A program made the position numbers and the translations under genes. Positions 26,761 to 36,800 of a stretch of 64,000 nucleotides of DNA are shown piece after piece. The stretch spans positions 868,001-932,000 of the forward strand of contig NZ_FNNV01000001.1 of assembly GCF_900106745.1 (NCBI RefSeq), in the 5' to 3' direction. The notes under the pieces were generated by a model. That model had not been told where the DNA came from and did not search any database. It saw only the letters and a program-made list of their open reading frames with translations. The DNA comes from Paenibacillus sp. CF384. Its GTDB lineage: Bacteria > Bacillota > Bacilli > Paenibacillales > Paenibacillaceae. Each line of letters opens with the position of its first letter. The first letter of the stretch is position 1.

Positions 26761-27767
26761 AGCGTTAGCGCCTCACTTGCTGCTTGCACAACTTTGCCGA
26801 TCGCTTCCTGCATGCCTTGCTCCAATCGAAAACCTGCTGCCCGGACATGTCCGCCACCGCCGAATGATTGTGCAATTGCCGCGACATCTGCTTTGCCGGA
26901 AGAACGCATGCTGACTTTCACATCGCCATTCTCGGTTTCTTTGAACAAGATGCCTACGTCAACGCCTTCCACATTTACCGCGTAGTTAACGAGACCTTCA
27001 AGGTCATCGCCAACTGCACCGGTTTCCGACATATCGGAGAAAGCCACATACAACCATGCAATCCGGTTATCATCCGAGAACGTCAACCGATTCAGCCCAC
27101 GCTGCAAGAGAAGTAATTGGGGCTTGGTCATTTGCTCCAGCAAATGGTTGGCAATCCAGTGTCCTTCAACTTCCTCCGCAAGCATGCGCGATGCAACTTG
27201 CATGACCCTTGGAGTGGTATTGGAGTAACGGAATCCTCCGGTATCGGTAAGTAGACCCGTATATATAGCGGTAGCGACTTCACGATCAAGTGAAATGGCC
27301 CCATGCTCGATAAGATCGTATAAAATTTCGACCGTTGCAGCCGCATCGATTCGGATTAAGTTAGCTGTGCCGAAAGCATCATTAGTAGGATGATGATCGA
27401 TATTAAGCAACTGAGCTGATTCGGCAAATCGTTCACTTATCCGCCCGATTCGGCGGAAGTCCGCGCAATCAATAGCGATGATGCGGTCGAACGTTTCTTC
27501 CAATGGCTGCTTGCTATAATTAATGATTGACGCAGACGATTCCAGAAAATGAAGACGAATCGGCACTGCACCTTCATTAATCAGGACGGCCTGCTTGCCC
27601 AACTGGCGAAGAAGCCAGCCGACCACAATCGTCGAGCTGATTGCATCTCCATCCGGCTGAACATGCGAGACGACAAGAAACCGATTGCCGTCTCGAATGA
27701 AGTCAAGCGCCGCTTGCAGCTGTTCTTGATAAGCGGCTGAGAACACCGCAGCTTTCGCCGCGGTCAT
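26757..27767 (-). CDS. nrnA: DHH-family oligoribonuclease / pAp phosphatase NrnA
   Basis: DHH-DHHA1 phosphoesterase, 336 aa, that degrades short oligoribonucleotides and 3'-phosphoadenosine 5'-phosphate. Motifs seen: [15 protein letters not shown] near residue 32-46, [13 protein letters not shown], the DHH box in [11 protein letters not shown], and the DHHA1 domain with [16 protein letters not shown]. It overlaps rbfA by ATGA and truB by a few bases, so it is a true operon member. In B. subtilis nrnA is elsewhere; here it lies inside the infB-truB cluster. Confidence 0.92.
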   Translation of the reverse strand: MTAAKAAVFSAAYQEQLQAALDFIRDGNRFLVVSHVQPDGDAISSTIVVGWLLRQLGKQAVLINEGAVPIRLHFLESSASIINYSKQPLEETFDRIIAIDCADFRRIGRISERFAESAQLLNIDHHPTNDAFGTANLIRIDAAATVEILYDLIEHGAISLDREVATAIYTGLLTDTGGFRYSNTTPRVMQVASRMLAEEVEGHWIANHLLEQMTKPQLLLLQRGLNRLTFSDDNRIAWLYVAFSDMSETGAVGDDLEGLVNYAVNVEGVDVGILFKETENGDVKVSMRSSGKADVAAIAQSFGGGGHVRAAGFRLEQGMQEAIGKVVQAASEALTL

Positions 27768-28117
27768 TCGCCGCTCCGGCCATTAATCGAATGCAGCAAC
27801 GCCTCGATCTTACTGCCGTACTCGATGCTGCCATCGAATTTAAACAGCAGCTCCGGTGTGTGGCGGAATCGAATGCGTTTGCCGAGCTCGGAGCGAATGA
27901 AACCTGTACCGCGGGCAAGAGCTTTAAGCGTTTCTTCTTTCTGCTCTTCGCTTCCCAGCACGCTAAGATATACACGTGCTTGCGATAGGTCATTCGTTAG
28001 ATCAACGCCGGTTACTGTAATGAAACCGATGCGCGGATCTTTGAGCTCGGTCTGAATGATTTGGCTCAATTCTTTCTTGATTTGTTCACCTACACGTCCT
28101 ACGCGGACTTTAGCCAT
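27764..28117 (-). CDS. rbfA: Ribosome-binding factor A
   Basis: Late 30S maturation factor that binds near the 16S 5' helix, 117 aa. A single KH-like fold: [20 protein letters not shown], then [29 protein letters not shown], then [24 protein letters not shown], all typical. It begins 7 bp after the infB stop. The small ylxP gene found between infB and rbfA in B. subtilis is absent here. Confidence 0.95.
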   Translation of the reverse strand: MAKVRVGRVGEQIKKELSQIIQTELKDPRIGFITVTGVDLTNDLSQARVYLSVLGSEEQKEETLKALARGTGFIRSELGKRIRFRHTPELLFKFDGSIEYGSKIEALLHSINGRSGE

Positions 28118-28124
28118 AGGTTAA

Positions 28125-31058
28125 TCACCTCTCTACACTTTCCAGGACGTAAGCCTCGATGATGTCTCCCTCTTTAAGGTCGTTCATCTTCTCGAGCGTT
28201 ATGCCGCACTCGTAGCCTTGTGCCACTTCTTTTGCATCGTCCTTGAACCTTTTAAGCGATTCGATTTCGGTCTCCAAAACCACGATTCCGGCACGGATTA
28301 AGCGAGCCTTCGCGCTGCGTGTAATTTTCCCGGAAGTAACCATACAGCCTGCAATTACGCCGACTTTGGTAACTTTGAAAATATTACGCACTTCAGCCTG
28401 ACCCATAATAACCTCTTTGAAGATCGGATCAAGCATCCCTTTCATAGCATGCTCAATTTCGTCAATCACGTTATAGATGATGCTGTGAAGACGAATATCA
28501 ACTTTCTCCTGCTCTGCAGTTGCTAGCGCCTGCGGCTCTGGACGAACGTTGAAGCCGATAACGATCGCGCTCGATGCTGCTGCCAAGTTGATATCGGACT
28601 CCGTGATCGCGCCGGCACCGCTATGGATGATCTTAACGCGTACGCCTTCGATGTCGATTTTGGCAAGCGATCCTTTAAGCGCCTCAGAGGAACCTTGAAC
28701 GTCCGCTTTGATGATTACGTTCAAATCCTTGATTTCGCCTTCTTTAATATGATTGTACAAATCTTCAAGCGTTACTCTCGAATTTGCACCAAGCTCGGAT
28801 TGACGGTGCTTGATGGCACGGCGATCTGCAATGGCACGCGCTTTACGCTCGTCTTCGAATACAAGGAATGGATCGCCAGCTTGCGGTACTTCTGTCAGAC
28901 CGGTAATCTCGATCGGTGTACTTGGGCCCGCTTCTTTGAGACGGCGTCCTTTGTCATTCACCATGGCGCGAACACGGCCGAAGCAGTTGCCTGCTACGAA
29001 TGCATCGCCGATCTTAAGTGTACCGTGTTGAACCAGAACGCGCGCAACAGGACCTTTACCTTTGTCCAGCTCGGCTTCAATTACAGTACCGCGGGCACGC
29101 TTGTTCGGATTGGCTTTGTAGTCGTTCACTTCGGCAACGAGCAGAATCATCTCAAGGAGCTCCTCAAGATTGGTGCGCTGCTTAGCGGATACGTTAACGA
29201 AGATCGTATCTCCGCCCCACTCTTCCGGAACGAGCTGATACTCGGTCAAGCTTTGTTTGATTTTATCTACGTCAGCGCCTGGCTTATCGATCTTGTTAAC
29301 CGCTACGATGATCGGAACGCCTGCTGCTTTAGCATGGTTGATGGCTTCGATCGTTTGCGGCATAACGCCGTCATCGGCTGCTACAACGATGATTGTAATA
29401 TCCGTTACTTGAGCACCACGAGCACGCATAAGCGTAAACGCTTCGTGACCCGGTGTATCAAGGAAAGTGATTTTCTTATTATTGATCTCAACTTGGTAAG
29501 CACCGATATGCTGCGTGATGCCGCCTGCTTCACCGGAAGTTACGCTGGTGTGTCTGATGGCATCAAGAAGCGTTGTTTTACCATGATCGACGTGACCCAT
29601 GATCGTTACAACCGGAGGACGGGATTCGAGTGTATCCTCTTCGTCCTTCTCTTCCAATGTTTCGAATGCATCTTCTTCCACTGGAATCTTCACTTCAACT
29701 TCAACACCGTACTCTGTTGCGATCAGTTGTACAGTATCTAGGTCAACCTCTTGGTTAATAGTAGCCATGACGCCAAGCGTAATGAGCTTCTTGATAACCT
29801 CGGAAGCATCCTTATGCAGCAATTTTGCCAATTCGCCAACCGTCACTTCGCCGCGTACAATAATTTTCTTCGGCGTATTGTCGATTTTCTCTTTACGTTC
29901 TTGCTGTTGTCCTTTGCCACGGTTGTTCTTGCCGCCGCGGTTGTTTTTGAAGTTGCCTGTACGTGAATCTTCAAAGCGTTTATTCGCACCAAAGTTGCTG
30001 TTAGCTGCCTTTGGATTGTTTCTTTTCTTAGCATGATCATCGGAAGACGTGCTGCGTGACTCGAATGTACGAGCCGGTGCATTGTTGCGACTCGGCGATT
30101 GACTCGCTTGATCCGGACGCGGAGTTGATGGACGGAATCCGCCGCCTTGGCCGCCGCCTGAATTCGAGCCTTGACCTGAAGGACGGTTGCCTTGATAGCC
30201 GCCACCGCCGCTCGCACCTTGACCTTGTGGACGGTTGCCTTGGTAGCCGCCGCCTTGACCTTGCGGACGTTGACCTTGACCACCTTGCGACGAACCTTGA
30301 CCTTGTGGACGATTACCTTGATAGCCGGTACCTTGACCTTGTGGGCGATTTCCTTGATACCCGCCGCCTTGGCCTTGTGGACGGTTGCCTTGATACCCGC
30401 CGCCTTGACCTTGTGGACGATTGCCTTGACCGCCTTGACCACCTTGGCCCTGTGGACGGTTGCCTTGATAGCCGCCGCCTTGACCTTGCGGGCGGTTGCC
30501 TTGATAGCCGCCTTGACCTTGCGGACGCGGATTGGAATTCGAGCTGCCTTGCGATTGGCCTGTTGTAGGCTGTTGATTGGAGGTCGTCGGTGTCGTGCCC
30601 GCTGTTACGCTAGATGCCGGAGTTTGTGTACTAGCCGGCTGAGATGCTGCGTTCGCAGTCGGAGCTGCATTTGTGCTAGGTGTTTGCGTATTTGTTGTAT
30701 TCATATTCCCCTGCTGTTCCTGAGTATTTTTGTTGACCTGTCCGTGTCCTTGCGCTGGAGCATTCGTATTGGACCCCGCCTTGCGTTCAGGCTGGCCTTG
30801 CGGTTGCTGGCGATTAGACGACTGAGCTGCTGCAGAGACGGTCGCGCTCTCCTGGGCACGTTTCGCTGCTGCATTCGCTTTAATATCGCGGAAGAAACCT
30901 TCCACCTTCGAAACCATTTCGTTTTCCATGACGCTCATATGATTGTTAACGGGAAGATTGAGCCGCTTTAGGATGGTAATGATTTCCTTGCTGCTCATAT
31001 TTAAGGACTTCGCATATTCGTAAACGCGTGTTTTATCTTTGTCTTGTTGTTTAGTCAA
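28125..31058 (-). CDS. infB: Translation initiation factor IF-2 with long QGNRP-repeat linker
   Basis: GTPase that positions initiator tRNA on the 30S subunit. The true start is TTG at 31058 ([20 protein letters not shown]), with GGAGG of the ylxQ 3' end as its ribosome binding site. The protein is 977 aa, much longer than the ~716 aa of B. subtilis. An IF2_N domain is N-terminal. A disordered linker at about 70-380 follows, Gln/Asn/Gly/Pro-rich, with nine [10 protein letters not shown]-like units at about 178-310. A second IF2_N domain starts near 395, and the G domain is signalled by [17 protein letters not shown]. The beta-barrel and C-terminal tRNA-binding domains complete it. It overlaps ylxQ by 8 bp. 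Confidence 0.96.
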   Translation of the reverse strand: MTKQQDKDKTRVYEYAKSLNMSSKEIITILKRLNLPVNNHMSVMENEMVSKVEGFFRDIKANAAAKRAQESATVSAAAQSSNRQQPQGQPERKAGSNTNAPAQGHGQVNKNTQEQQGNMNTTNTQTPSTNAAPTANAASQPASTQTPASSVTAGTTPTTSNQQPTTGQSQGSSNSNPRPQGQGGYQGNRPQGQGGGYQGNRPQGQGGQGGQGNRPQGQGGGYQGNRPQGQGGGYQGNRPQGQGTGYQGNRPQGQGSSQGGQGQRPQGQGGGYQGNRPQGQGASGGGGYQGNRPSGQGSNSGGGQGGGFRPSTPRPDQASQSPSRNNAPARTFESRSTSSDDHAKKRNNPKAANSNFGANKRFEDSRTGNFKNNRGGKNNRGKGQQQERKEKIDNTPKKIIVRGEVTVGELAKLLHKDASEVIKKLITLGVMATINQEVDLDTVQLIATEYGVEVEVKIPVEEDAFETLEEKDEEDTLESRPPVVTIMGHVDHGKTTLLDAIRHTSVTSGEAGGITQHIGAYQVEINNKKITFLDTPGHEAFTLMRARGAQVTDITIIVVAADDGVMPQTIEAINHAKAAGVPIIVAVNKIDKPGADVDKIKQSLTEYQLVPEEWGGDTIFVNVSAKQRTNLEELLEMILLVAEVNDYKANPNKRARGTVIEAELDKGKGPVARVLVQHGTLKIGDAFVAGNCFGRVRAMVNDKGRRLKEAGPSTPIEITGLTEVPQAGDPFLVFEDERKARAIADRRAIKHRQSELGANSRVTLEDLYNHIKEGEIKDLNVIIKADVQGSSEALKGSLAKIDIEGVRVKIIHSGAGAITESDINLAAASSAIVIGFNVRPEPQALATAEQEKVDIRLHSIIYNVIDEIEHAMKGMLDPIFKEVIMGQAEVRNIFKVTKVGVIAGCMVTSGKITRSAKARLIRAGIVVLETEIESLKRFKDDAKEVAQGYECGITLEKMNDLKEGDIIEAYVLESVER
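30129..30527 (-). repeat. In-frame tandem repeats in the IF-2 linker
   Basis: About 400 bp inside infB encode eight QGNRP units and one QGQRP, spaced mostly 12-16 residues apart and joined by QGQGG(G)Y. Length variation between units and near-identical DNA suggest expansion by slippage or recombination. This low-complexity DNA also produces spurious long frames on the opposite strand. Confidence 0.9.
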
Positions 31059-31386
31059 TATACTCCACCTCCGTAGGTTCAATTAAGCTCTGTGCAATGC
31101 TTTTAGAAAAGCCTGAGTCGGTTACACCAATGAGAACCCTCTCGGACTTGCCGATTGCGTCTCCGAGCGTAATTCGGTCGAATGCTTCTACGAGTTTAAC
31201 ATTGTAAGTGGTACATTTGTCCCGAAACTTCTTCTTCGTATTATCTGATGCATCACCGGCAACTATGACAAGTTTCGCTTTTCCCTGCTGGACAGCTTTC
31301 AATACGGTTTCGTCACCGGTAACGAGTTTACCGGCCCGCATTGCCATACCTAGCATGTTAAGCGATTTATGCTTCGTCTTCGTCAT
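31051..31386 (-). CDS. ylxQ: L7Ae-family K-turn binding protein YlxQ
   Basis: Small RNA-binding protein of the L7Ae/L30e/S12e/Gadd45 family, 111 aa, probably recognising kink-turns in rRNA or other RNA. Typical features: [23 protein letters not shown], then [22 protein letters not shown], and [22 protein letters not shown] at 31386 is chosen because AAGG lies 9 nt upstream; an ATG at 31395 is in frame. It overlaps rnpM by 20 bp and infB by 8 bp, the standard nusA-rnpM-ylxQ-infB order. Confidence 0.9.
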   Translation of the reverse strand: MTKTKHKSLNMLGMAMRAGKLVTGDETVLKAVQQGKAKLVIVAGDASDNTKKKFRDKCTTYNVKLVEAFDRITLGDAIGKSERVLIGVTDSGFSKSIAQSLIEPTEVEYID

Positions 31387-31684
31387 CGATCTCATCCTTA
31401 TTCGCGTTAAACGTATCCTCTACAGCGATAAAATCTTGCTCGAGCTGATCGTATATTTCCATGCCAACGGTTTGTTTCAAAGCCCGATCCAGTGCTCTGC
31501 TCTTCTTGGCTAGCTTAAAACAAGCGACCTTCCCGCAAAGATAAGCACCGCGACCTGCTTTCTTCCCCGTCAAATCGATCAGAACCGATTCTTCAGGCGT
31601 ACGAACGACGCGGATCAGCTCTTTCTTAGCCTTCATCTCCTGGCAAGCCACACATTTACGCAGTGGAATTTTTCTAGGTCTCAT
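31367..31684 (-). CDS. rnpM: RNase P modulator RnpM (YlxR)
   Basis: Small RNA-binding protein of the YlxR/DUF448 family, recently described as a modulator of RNase P. 105 aa: LRKCVACQEMKAKKELIRVVR at the start carries the C-x2-C pair, GKKAGRGAYLCGKVACFKLA is the family signature, and the C terminus is acidic (DEIDDEDEA). GGGGGGATGAACG precedes the ATG. It lies between nusA and ylxQ as in nearly all Firmicutes. Confidence 0.9.
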   Translation of the reverse strand: MRPRKIPLRKCVACQEMKAKKELIRVVRTPEESVLIDLTGKKAGRGAYLCGKVACFKLAKKSRALDRALKQTVGMEIYDQLEQDFIAVEDTFNANKDEIDDEDEA

Positions 31685-31710
31685 CGTTCATCCCCCCTGA
31701 ACATAAGTGC

Positions 31711-32808
31711 TTAGTCGATGGAGACGGAATCCTGATGCATGGTGCTCATCGGCGACTTTGGACGACCAAATTCTTGCTCCGCCTGCGTTTCGCTCTTAAT
31801 ATCAATCTTCCAACCCGTCAGCTTCGCAGCCAAACGAGCATTCTGACCTTTAATCCCGATTGCCAGCGACAGCTGATAATCCGGAACAATAACGCGTGCC
31901 ATCTTCTCTTGTTCGTACACGATAACCTCGATAACTTTAGAAGGGCTTAGCGCATTCGCAACATATTCCTCAACGCTCTCGGACCAACGGACGATGTCAA
32001 TTTTCTCGCCCTTGAGCTCTGTAACGATGGTTTGTACGCGCATCCCCTTCTGACCAACGCATGATCCTACCGGATCCACTTCGGCATTGCGGGAATAAAC
32101 AGCGATTTTGGAACGGAAACCCGCTTCACGTGCGACAGAACGAATCTCAACGACACCGTCATAAATCTCCGGTACCTCGAGTTCGAAAAGGCGTTTCAGC
32201 AAGCCCGGGTGTGTACGGGAAAGGAAGATTTGCGGTCCTTTCGTCGTGTTCTCCACTTTCGTGATGAACGATTTCACGCGGTCTCCATGTTTGAATTTGT
32301 CCGTTGGCATCAATTCTGTCAGCGGCAGCACCGCTTCAACTTTGCCAAGGTCGATAAACAGGTTCCGCACGTCCTGACGCTGCACGATACCATTCACAAT
32401 GTCTTCTTCTTTATCGATGAAGGCATTGTAAATGAGGCCGCGTTCTGCTTCACGGATACGTTGTGTAACAACCTGCTTTGCGGTTTGTGCCGCAATCCGG
32501 CCAAAATCACGAGGCGTTACTTCAATTTCTGCAATATCATCCAGCTGATAATGCGGGTTGAGCTCACGGGAAGCTTCAACCGAGATTTCAAGTCGAGGAT
32601 CCAGTACATCCTCAACTACAGTTTTGCGTGCATACACTTTGATGACTCCGGTAAACCGATTAATATCTACACGTACATTCTGGGCAGTATTAAAATTGCG
32701 TTTGTAGCTCGATATCAGGGCTGCTTCAATGGCTTCCAGCAAGATATCCTTGCTGATCCCCTTCTCTCTTTCGATTTCCGTCAGTGCTTCAATAAATTCC
32801 ATGCTCAT
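31711..32808 (-). CDS. nusA: Transcription elongation/termination factor NusA
   Basis: RNA polymerase-binding factor that controls pausing, termination and antitermination. 365 aa, the short Gram-positive form without C-terminal acidic repeats. Domains in order: N-terminal polymerase-binding domain (EALTEIEREKGISKDILLEA), S1 (EEDIVNGIVQRQDVRNLFIDLG, about 135-200), KH1 (VDPVGSCVGQKGMRVQTIV) and KH2 (LAIGIKGQNARLAAKLTGW). The first of two ATGs is used. It follows rimP and leads the rnpM-ylxQ-infB-rbfA run. Confidence 0.96.
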   Translation of the reverse strand: MSMEFIEALTEIEREKGISKDILLEAIEAALISSYKRNFNTAQNVRVDINRFTGVIKVYARKTVVEDVLDPRLEISVEASRELNPHYQLDDIAEIEVTPRDFGRIAAQTAKQVVTQRIREAERGLIYNAFIDKEEDIVNGIVQRQDVRNLFIDLGKVEAVLPLTELMPTDKFKHGDRVKSFITKVENTTKGPQIFLSRTHPGLLKRLFELEVPEIYDGVVEIRSVAREAGFRSKIAVYSRNAEVDPVGSCVGQKGMRVQTIVTELKGEKIDIVRWSESVEEYVANALSPSKVIEVIVYEQEKMARVIVPDYQLSLAIGIKGQNARLAAKLTGWKIDIKSETQAEQEFGRPKSPMSTMHQDSVSID

Positions 32809-32870
32809 TGGAAATGAGTTCCCCCTTTCAACTAGTTCCCTAACGTTATAATCATGCCGCTGCCTTCTCC

Positions 32871-33332
32871 TTAGAAGACGATGGCTAAACGGGCACTTGC
32901 AACTTTCGCATACGGCAAGATATGTTTCTTCTTGCCGATTTCAATGACAATCTCTTCCCCATCAAATGAAAGAAGCTTGCCTTCGAATTCCTTCAAGCCG
33001 CCGATCGGCTCATAAGTCGTTGCAAACACATGCTTGCCGACCGATTTCTTCACATCTTCGGGCTTCTTAAGCGGACGTTCCGCACCCGGCGAGGATACTT
33101 CGAGAAAATAAGCGTCAGATACCGGATCGTTCTCATCCAGCTTCTCGCTCAAATATTCGCTAATCCGGCCGCATTCATCGATATCAATGTTGCCTTCTTT
33201 GTCCACGTAGACACGAAGAAACCAGTTGCTTCCTTCTTTGACATACTCTACGTCAACGAGTTCAAATCCATTTTCATCGAGGAACGGTCTAACCATCTCT
33301 TCGACAGCGGTTTTGATTGTGGATGTGCTCAA
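32871..33332 (-). CDS. rimP: Ribosome maturation factor RimP
   Basis: 30S assembly factor, 153 aa with the TTG start at 33332 (MSTSTIKTAVEEMVRPFLD). GGAGG lies 10 nt before that TTG; a nearer TTG is only 4 nt from it, and the longer frame is unsupported. Features: GFELVDVEYVKEGSNWFLRVYVD, DECGRISEYLSEKLDE, LEVSSPGAERPL and a C-terminal Sm-like barrel. It is the first gene of the nusA-infB operon. Its upstream region contains a terminator-like hairpin and the inverted-repeat block, and I could not place its promoter. Confidence 0.93.
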   Translation of the reverse strand: MSTSTIKTAVEEMVRPFLDENGFELVDVEYVKEGSNWFLRVYVDKEGNIDIDECGRISEYLSEKLDENDPVSDAYFLEVSSPGAERPLKKPEDVKKSVGKHVFATTYEPIGGLKEFEGKLLSFDGEEIVIEIGKKKHILPYAKVASARLAIVF

Positions 33333-33469
33333 AAACAATGTACCTCCCACTGCAGCGGTGCGCCACAACATAGTCGGCGTACGGTCAGTTTAATTTTTCA
33401 GCTGAAATGCACCTGTTGCAGACCTGCTTATGTCCCATCGTATATGTAAAAAGGTGCAGACAAAACGTA

Positions 33470-33491
33470 AAGAGTGGGTTTCCCCACTCTT
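33470..33491 (-). terminator. Terminator-like hairpin upstream of rimP
   Basis: A perfect 9-bp stem AAGAGTGGG / CCCACTCTT with a 4-nt loop is followed on the minus strand by TTACGTTTTG. The T-run is short. It may end polC transcription or attenuate rimP transcription. Confidence 0.5.
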
Positions 33492-33540
33492 CTGCGAAAA
33501 GGTCGTATCATCAGCATTACCAGAAAGATTATAACATAAC

Positions 33541-33891
33541 CATGATGTGGTGACAATACGGCGCCTTAAGGTGCGCTCGGGGTGGGTCGCTCCATTCGAG
33601 GTGCGCCTGCGGCCGCTGTTGAACTCGGGATGCTCGATTAGACGCTTTCGCGGTGGCATCCCGAGTTCAAAGGCGGCACGTAAACTCTCCGGCTGCACCC
33701 CGAACTCCGCTCCTTCCCCTCGCTTACCAGCGCTTAGGGGCGAAGCCGAAGTTGCCGAGGTCCTCCGGCAACTTCGGTGAAACCAGTACACCTAAAACTA
33801 CCATAAACCCCAGAAGAATAAACCTTAAACAGTCGCCCCTCCGGGGCTTGTTCACCTTCGGTGAACTTTCCTTACTTCACCTGCGGTGAAG
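33541..33891. repeat. Inverted-repeat block between polC and rimP
   Basis: A gene-free block with nested and serial inverted repeats. A 15-bp perfect pair lies at 33619-33633 and 33656-33670, extended by GCCGC/GCGGC (33612-33616 with 33673-33677) and enclosed by TCGGGGTG/CACCCCGA (33577-33584 with 33696-33703). A 12-bp perfect pair lies at 33746-33757 and 33766-33777. Three tight 3-nt-loop hairpins follow, at 33835-33847, 33850-33866 and 33875-33891, the last 8 bp past the polC stop. None has a T-run. The 133-codon frame across it on the minus strand looks like translated repeat, not a gene. Confidence 0.85.
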
Positions 33892-33898
33892 ACACAAC

Positions 33899-36800
33899 CT
33901 AGAACAAGGACAATTGATTCGACTCCGGCAATCCCCGGAAGCAGCCCATTGTCGTCAGAACTTCGACGATGGTTTTGGTTGCTTTCGATTTCTGCTGGAA
34001 GTCTTCGACCGATAGGAACTCGCCGAAATCGCGAGCGCCTGCGATGTTCTTCGCAGCGTTCTCGCCGATCCCGCTGATTGCGCCGAATGGCGGGATAATC
34101 GAGTTGCCGTCGATGATAAATCGAGTAGCTTCTGAACGATAGAGATCAACCGGCTTGAAGGAGAAGCCGCGCGCAGTCATCTCCAGCGCCATCTCAAGCA
34201 AGGAAACGCTGTTCTTCTCTTTCGGCGTGGCGTTGAAGCCTTTTTGTTCAATTTCGACCAGCTTCTTCGAGATCGCCTCATATCCCTTGCATAGCAGCTC
34301 TAGATCGAAATCCTCGGCACGAATGGAGAAGTACGTCGCATAATATGCGATTGGATGATACAGCTTGAAGAACGCCGTCCGTACTGCCGAGATAACGTAA
34401 GCAGCCGCATGGGCTTTCGGGAACATGTACTCGATTTTTAGACAGGAATCAATGTACCATTGCGGTACTTTACAGCGTTTCATTTCATCGATCCACTCTG
34501 CGGTCAGACCTTTACCTTTACGAACGCTCTCGGTAATTTTGAAGGCGAGACCTGCATCCATGCCTGCTTTATAGATGAGGAATAACATAATATCATCACG
34601 GCAGCCGATAACGGTCTTGATCGTACAGGTACGGTTCTTAATCAGCTCTTGCGCATTGCCGAGCCAAACCCCGGTTCCATGAGACAACCCTGAAATTTGC
34701 AGCAAATCGGCAAAGGTTGATGGTTTCGTCTCCTCAAGCATCTGGCGCACGAACTTGGTTCCCATCTCCGGCACGCCATACGTCGCGACCGAGGAACGGA
34801 TTTTGTCCGGCGTGACGCCAAGGGCATCCGTTGAACTGAACATACTCATGACTTTCTGATCGTTCATCGGAATCGTTGTCGGATCAATACCGGTAAGATC
34901 CTGCAGCATACGCATCATGGTCGGATCATCGTGCCCCAGTATATCGAGCTTCAAGAGGTTATCCTCGAAGGCATGATAGTCAAAATGGGTCGTTTTCCAC
35001 TCGGCATTCTGGTCATCCGCGGGATACTGAACAGGGGTTACATCCTCAACCTCGATGTAGTCCGGCACAACAACGATACCGCCAGGATGCTGTCCCGTGC
35101 TTCGTTTAACACCGGTACATCCATTAGCAAGCCTTGTAAGCTCTGCCCCGCGCCACTTCTTCCCATAGCTCTCTTCGTATTTCTTCGTGTAGCCGTAAGC
35201 TGTTTTCTCCGCTACCGTACCGATTGTACCTGCACGGAACACATTTTCCGCCCCGAACATCGTCTTCGTGAAGTTATGAGCTACCGATTGATATTCACCG
35301 GAGAAGTTCAAGTCGATATCGGGAACTTTGTCCCCTTTGAATCCAAGGAACGTCTCGAACGGGATATCCTGACCTTCGCCTTTGAGCGGCTTGCCGCAGT
35401 TCGGACAAACCTTGTCCGGCAAATCGAATCCACTCGGATAACTGCCGTCAAGGAACCATTCACTAAACTTACAAGCTTCATCTACGCATGTATAATGCGC
35501 AGGCAGTGGGTTTACTTCAGATATCCCAAGGAAAGTCGCAACGATGGACGATCCTACTGATCCCCGTGATCCGACCAAGTAACCATCCTCATTCGACTTC
35601 TTCACTAACTTCGCTGAGATCAAATAGTTGGCAGCGAAACCGGCTTTCGTAATCGGTACAAGCTCTCTCTCGAGTCGTTCAGTAACGACGTCCGGAAGCG
35701 GTTCGCCATACAGCCTGCGCGCAGTGTCATAACACGTATTACGCATTTCATCATCGGCGCCTTCGATAATAGGAACGAATAATTTCGGCGGGAACATATC
35801 AAACGGTTCAAATCGATCAGCCAGCTCTGAAGTATTCTTGACTACCACCTCATAAGCACGAGCTTCACCTAGAAAAGCGAACTCCTCAAGCATTTCTTTA
35901 GTCGTGCGGAAGTGAGCATCCGGCTTGCGGATATCTTTCAGCGGACTAAAGCCTGTAATCCCATGGATCGTAATGTCGCGGAACAGCTTATCTCTCTGCA
36001 GCATGTAATGCACGTTGCCTGTCGCGATGACCGGCTTGCCAAGCTTATCGCCAATCTCACATACACGGCGAATGGCCTGTTCAATCTCAGCACGGCTGGC
36101 GACGAAACCTTTCTCAACGAGATGCATATAGAAGTCGATCGGCTGAATCTCCAGCACATCGTAATAATGCGCGACTTCCTCTGCCTCTTCCAACGATTTA
36201 TTCATGACCGCTTCGAAGAACTCGCCTTTCTCGCAGCCGGAGATGACTAGAATTCCTTCTCGTAATTCGGTCAGTTTGCTCTTCGGAATCGTAGCGACGC
36301 GTTTGAAATGTTCGGTATGCGATTTCGAAATCAACTTGAAGAGATTCTTCTTGCCCGTTCCATTCAATGCGTAAATGCAGCAATGGAATGGACGCATATT
36401 CGACAAGTCGAGCCCGACGTAGTCGTTGAGCATCTGTAAACCGGTGATGTTGCGAGAAGCCGCATCGCCAATTAAGCCAAATAGTACGCCGCCGAGTGCA
36501 ATGGAGTCATCAATGGCTCGGTGATGATTTTCGAGACTGATTTTATATTTATCCGAAAGGGTATTTAGTCGGTGATTCTTCATCGTCGGATGCAGGAATC
36601 GCGCAAATTCAAGCGTATCCAGAACGGGATTCTTCACTTCCGGAAGACCATGCAGCTTGCAGGCTGCATTCAGGAACCCCATATCAAACCTGGCATTATG
36701 GGCAACAAGCACCGCATCCCCGATAAAATCGATAAACTCATGAATCTTCGGACCCAGCTCCGGGGCGTCTTCGACCATTTCGTTCGTAATATTCGTTAAC

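Noticed and set aside
28623-29741. 372-codon plus-strand frame inside infB
   Set aside because: Antisense to the conserved IF-2 G domain, with composition expected of a shadow (many Cys, Phe, Arg), no ribosome binding site and no family motif.
30192-30971. 259-codon plus-strand frame opposite the IF-2 linker
   Set aside because: Produced by the QGNRP repeat DNA read on the other strand; low-complexity Leu/Thr/Ala sequence.
33390-33791. 133-codon minus-strand frame between rimP and polC
   Set aside because: It is a translation of the inverted-repeat block, Arg-rich with no fold or ribosome binding site, and frames of similar length occur on the opposite strand.
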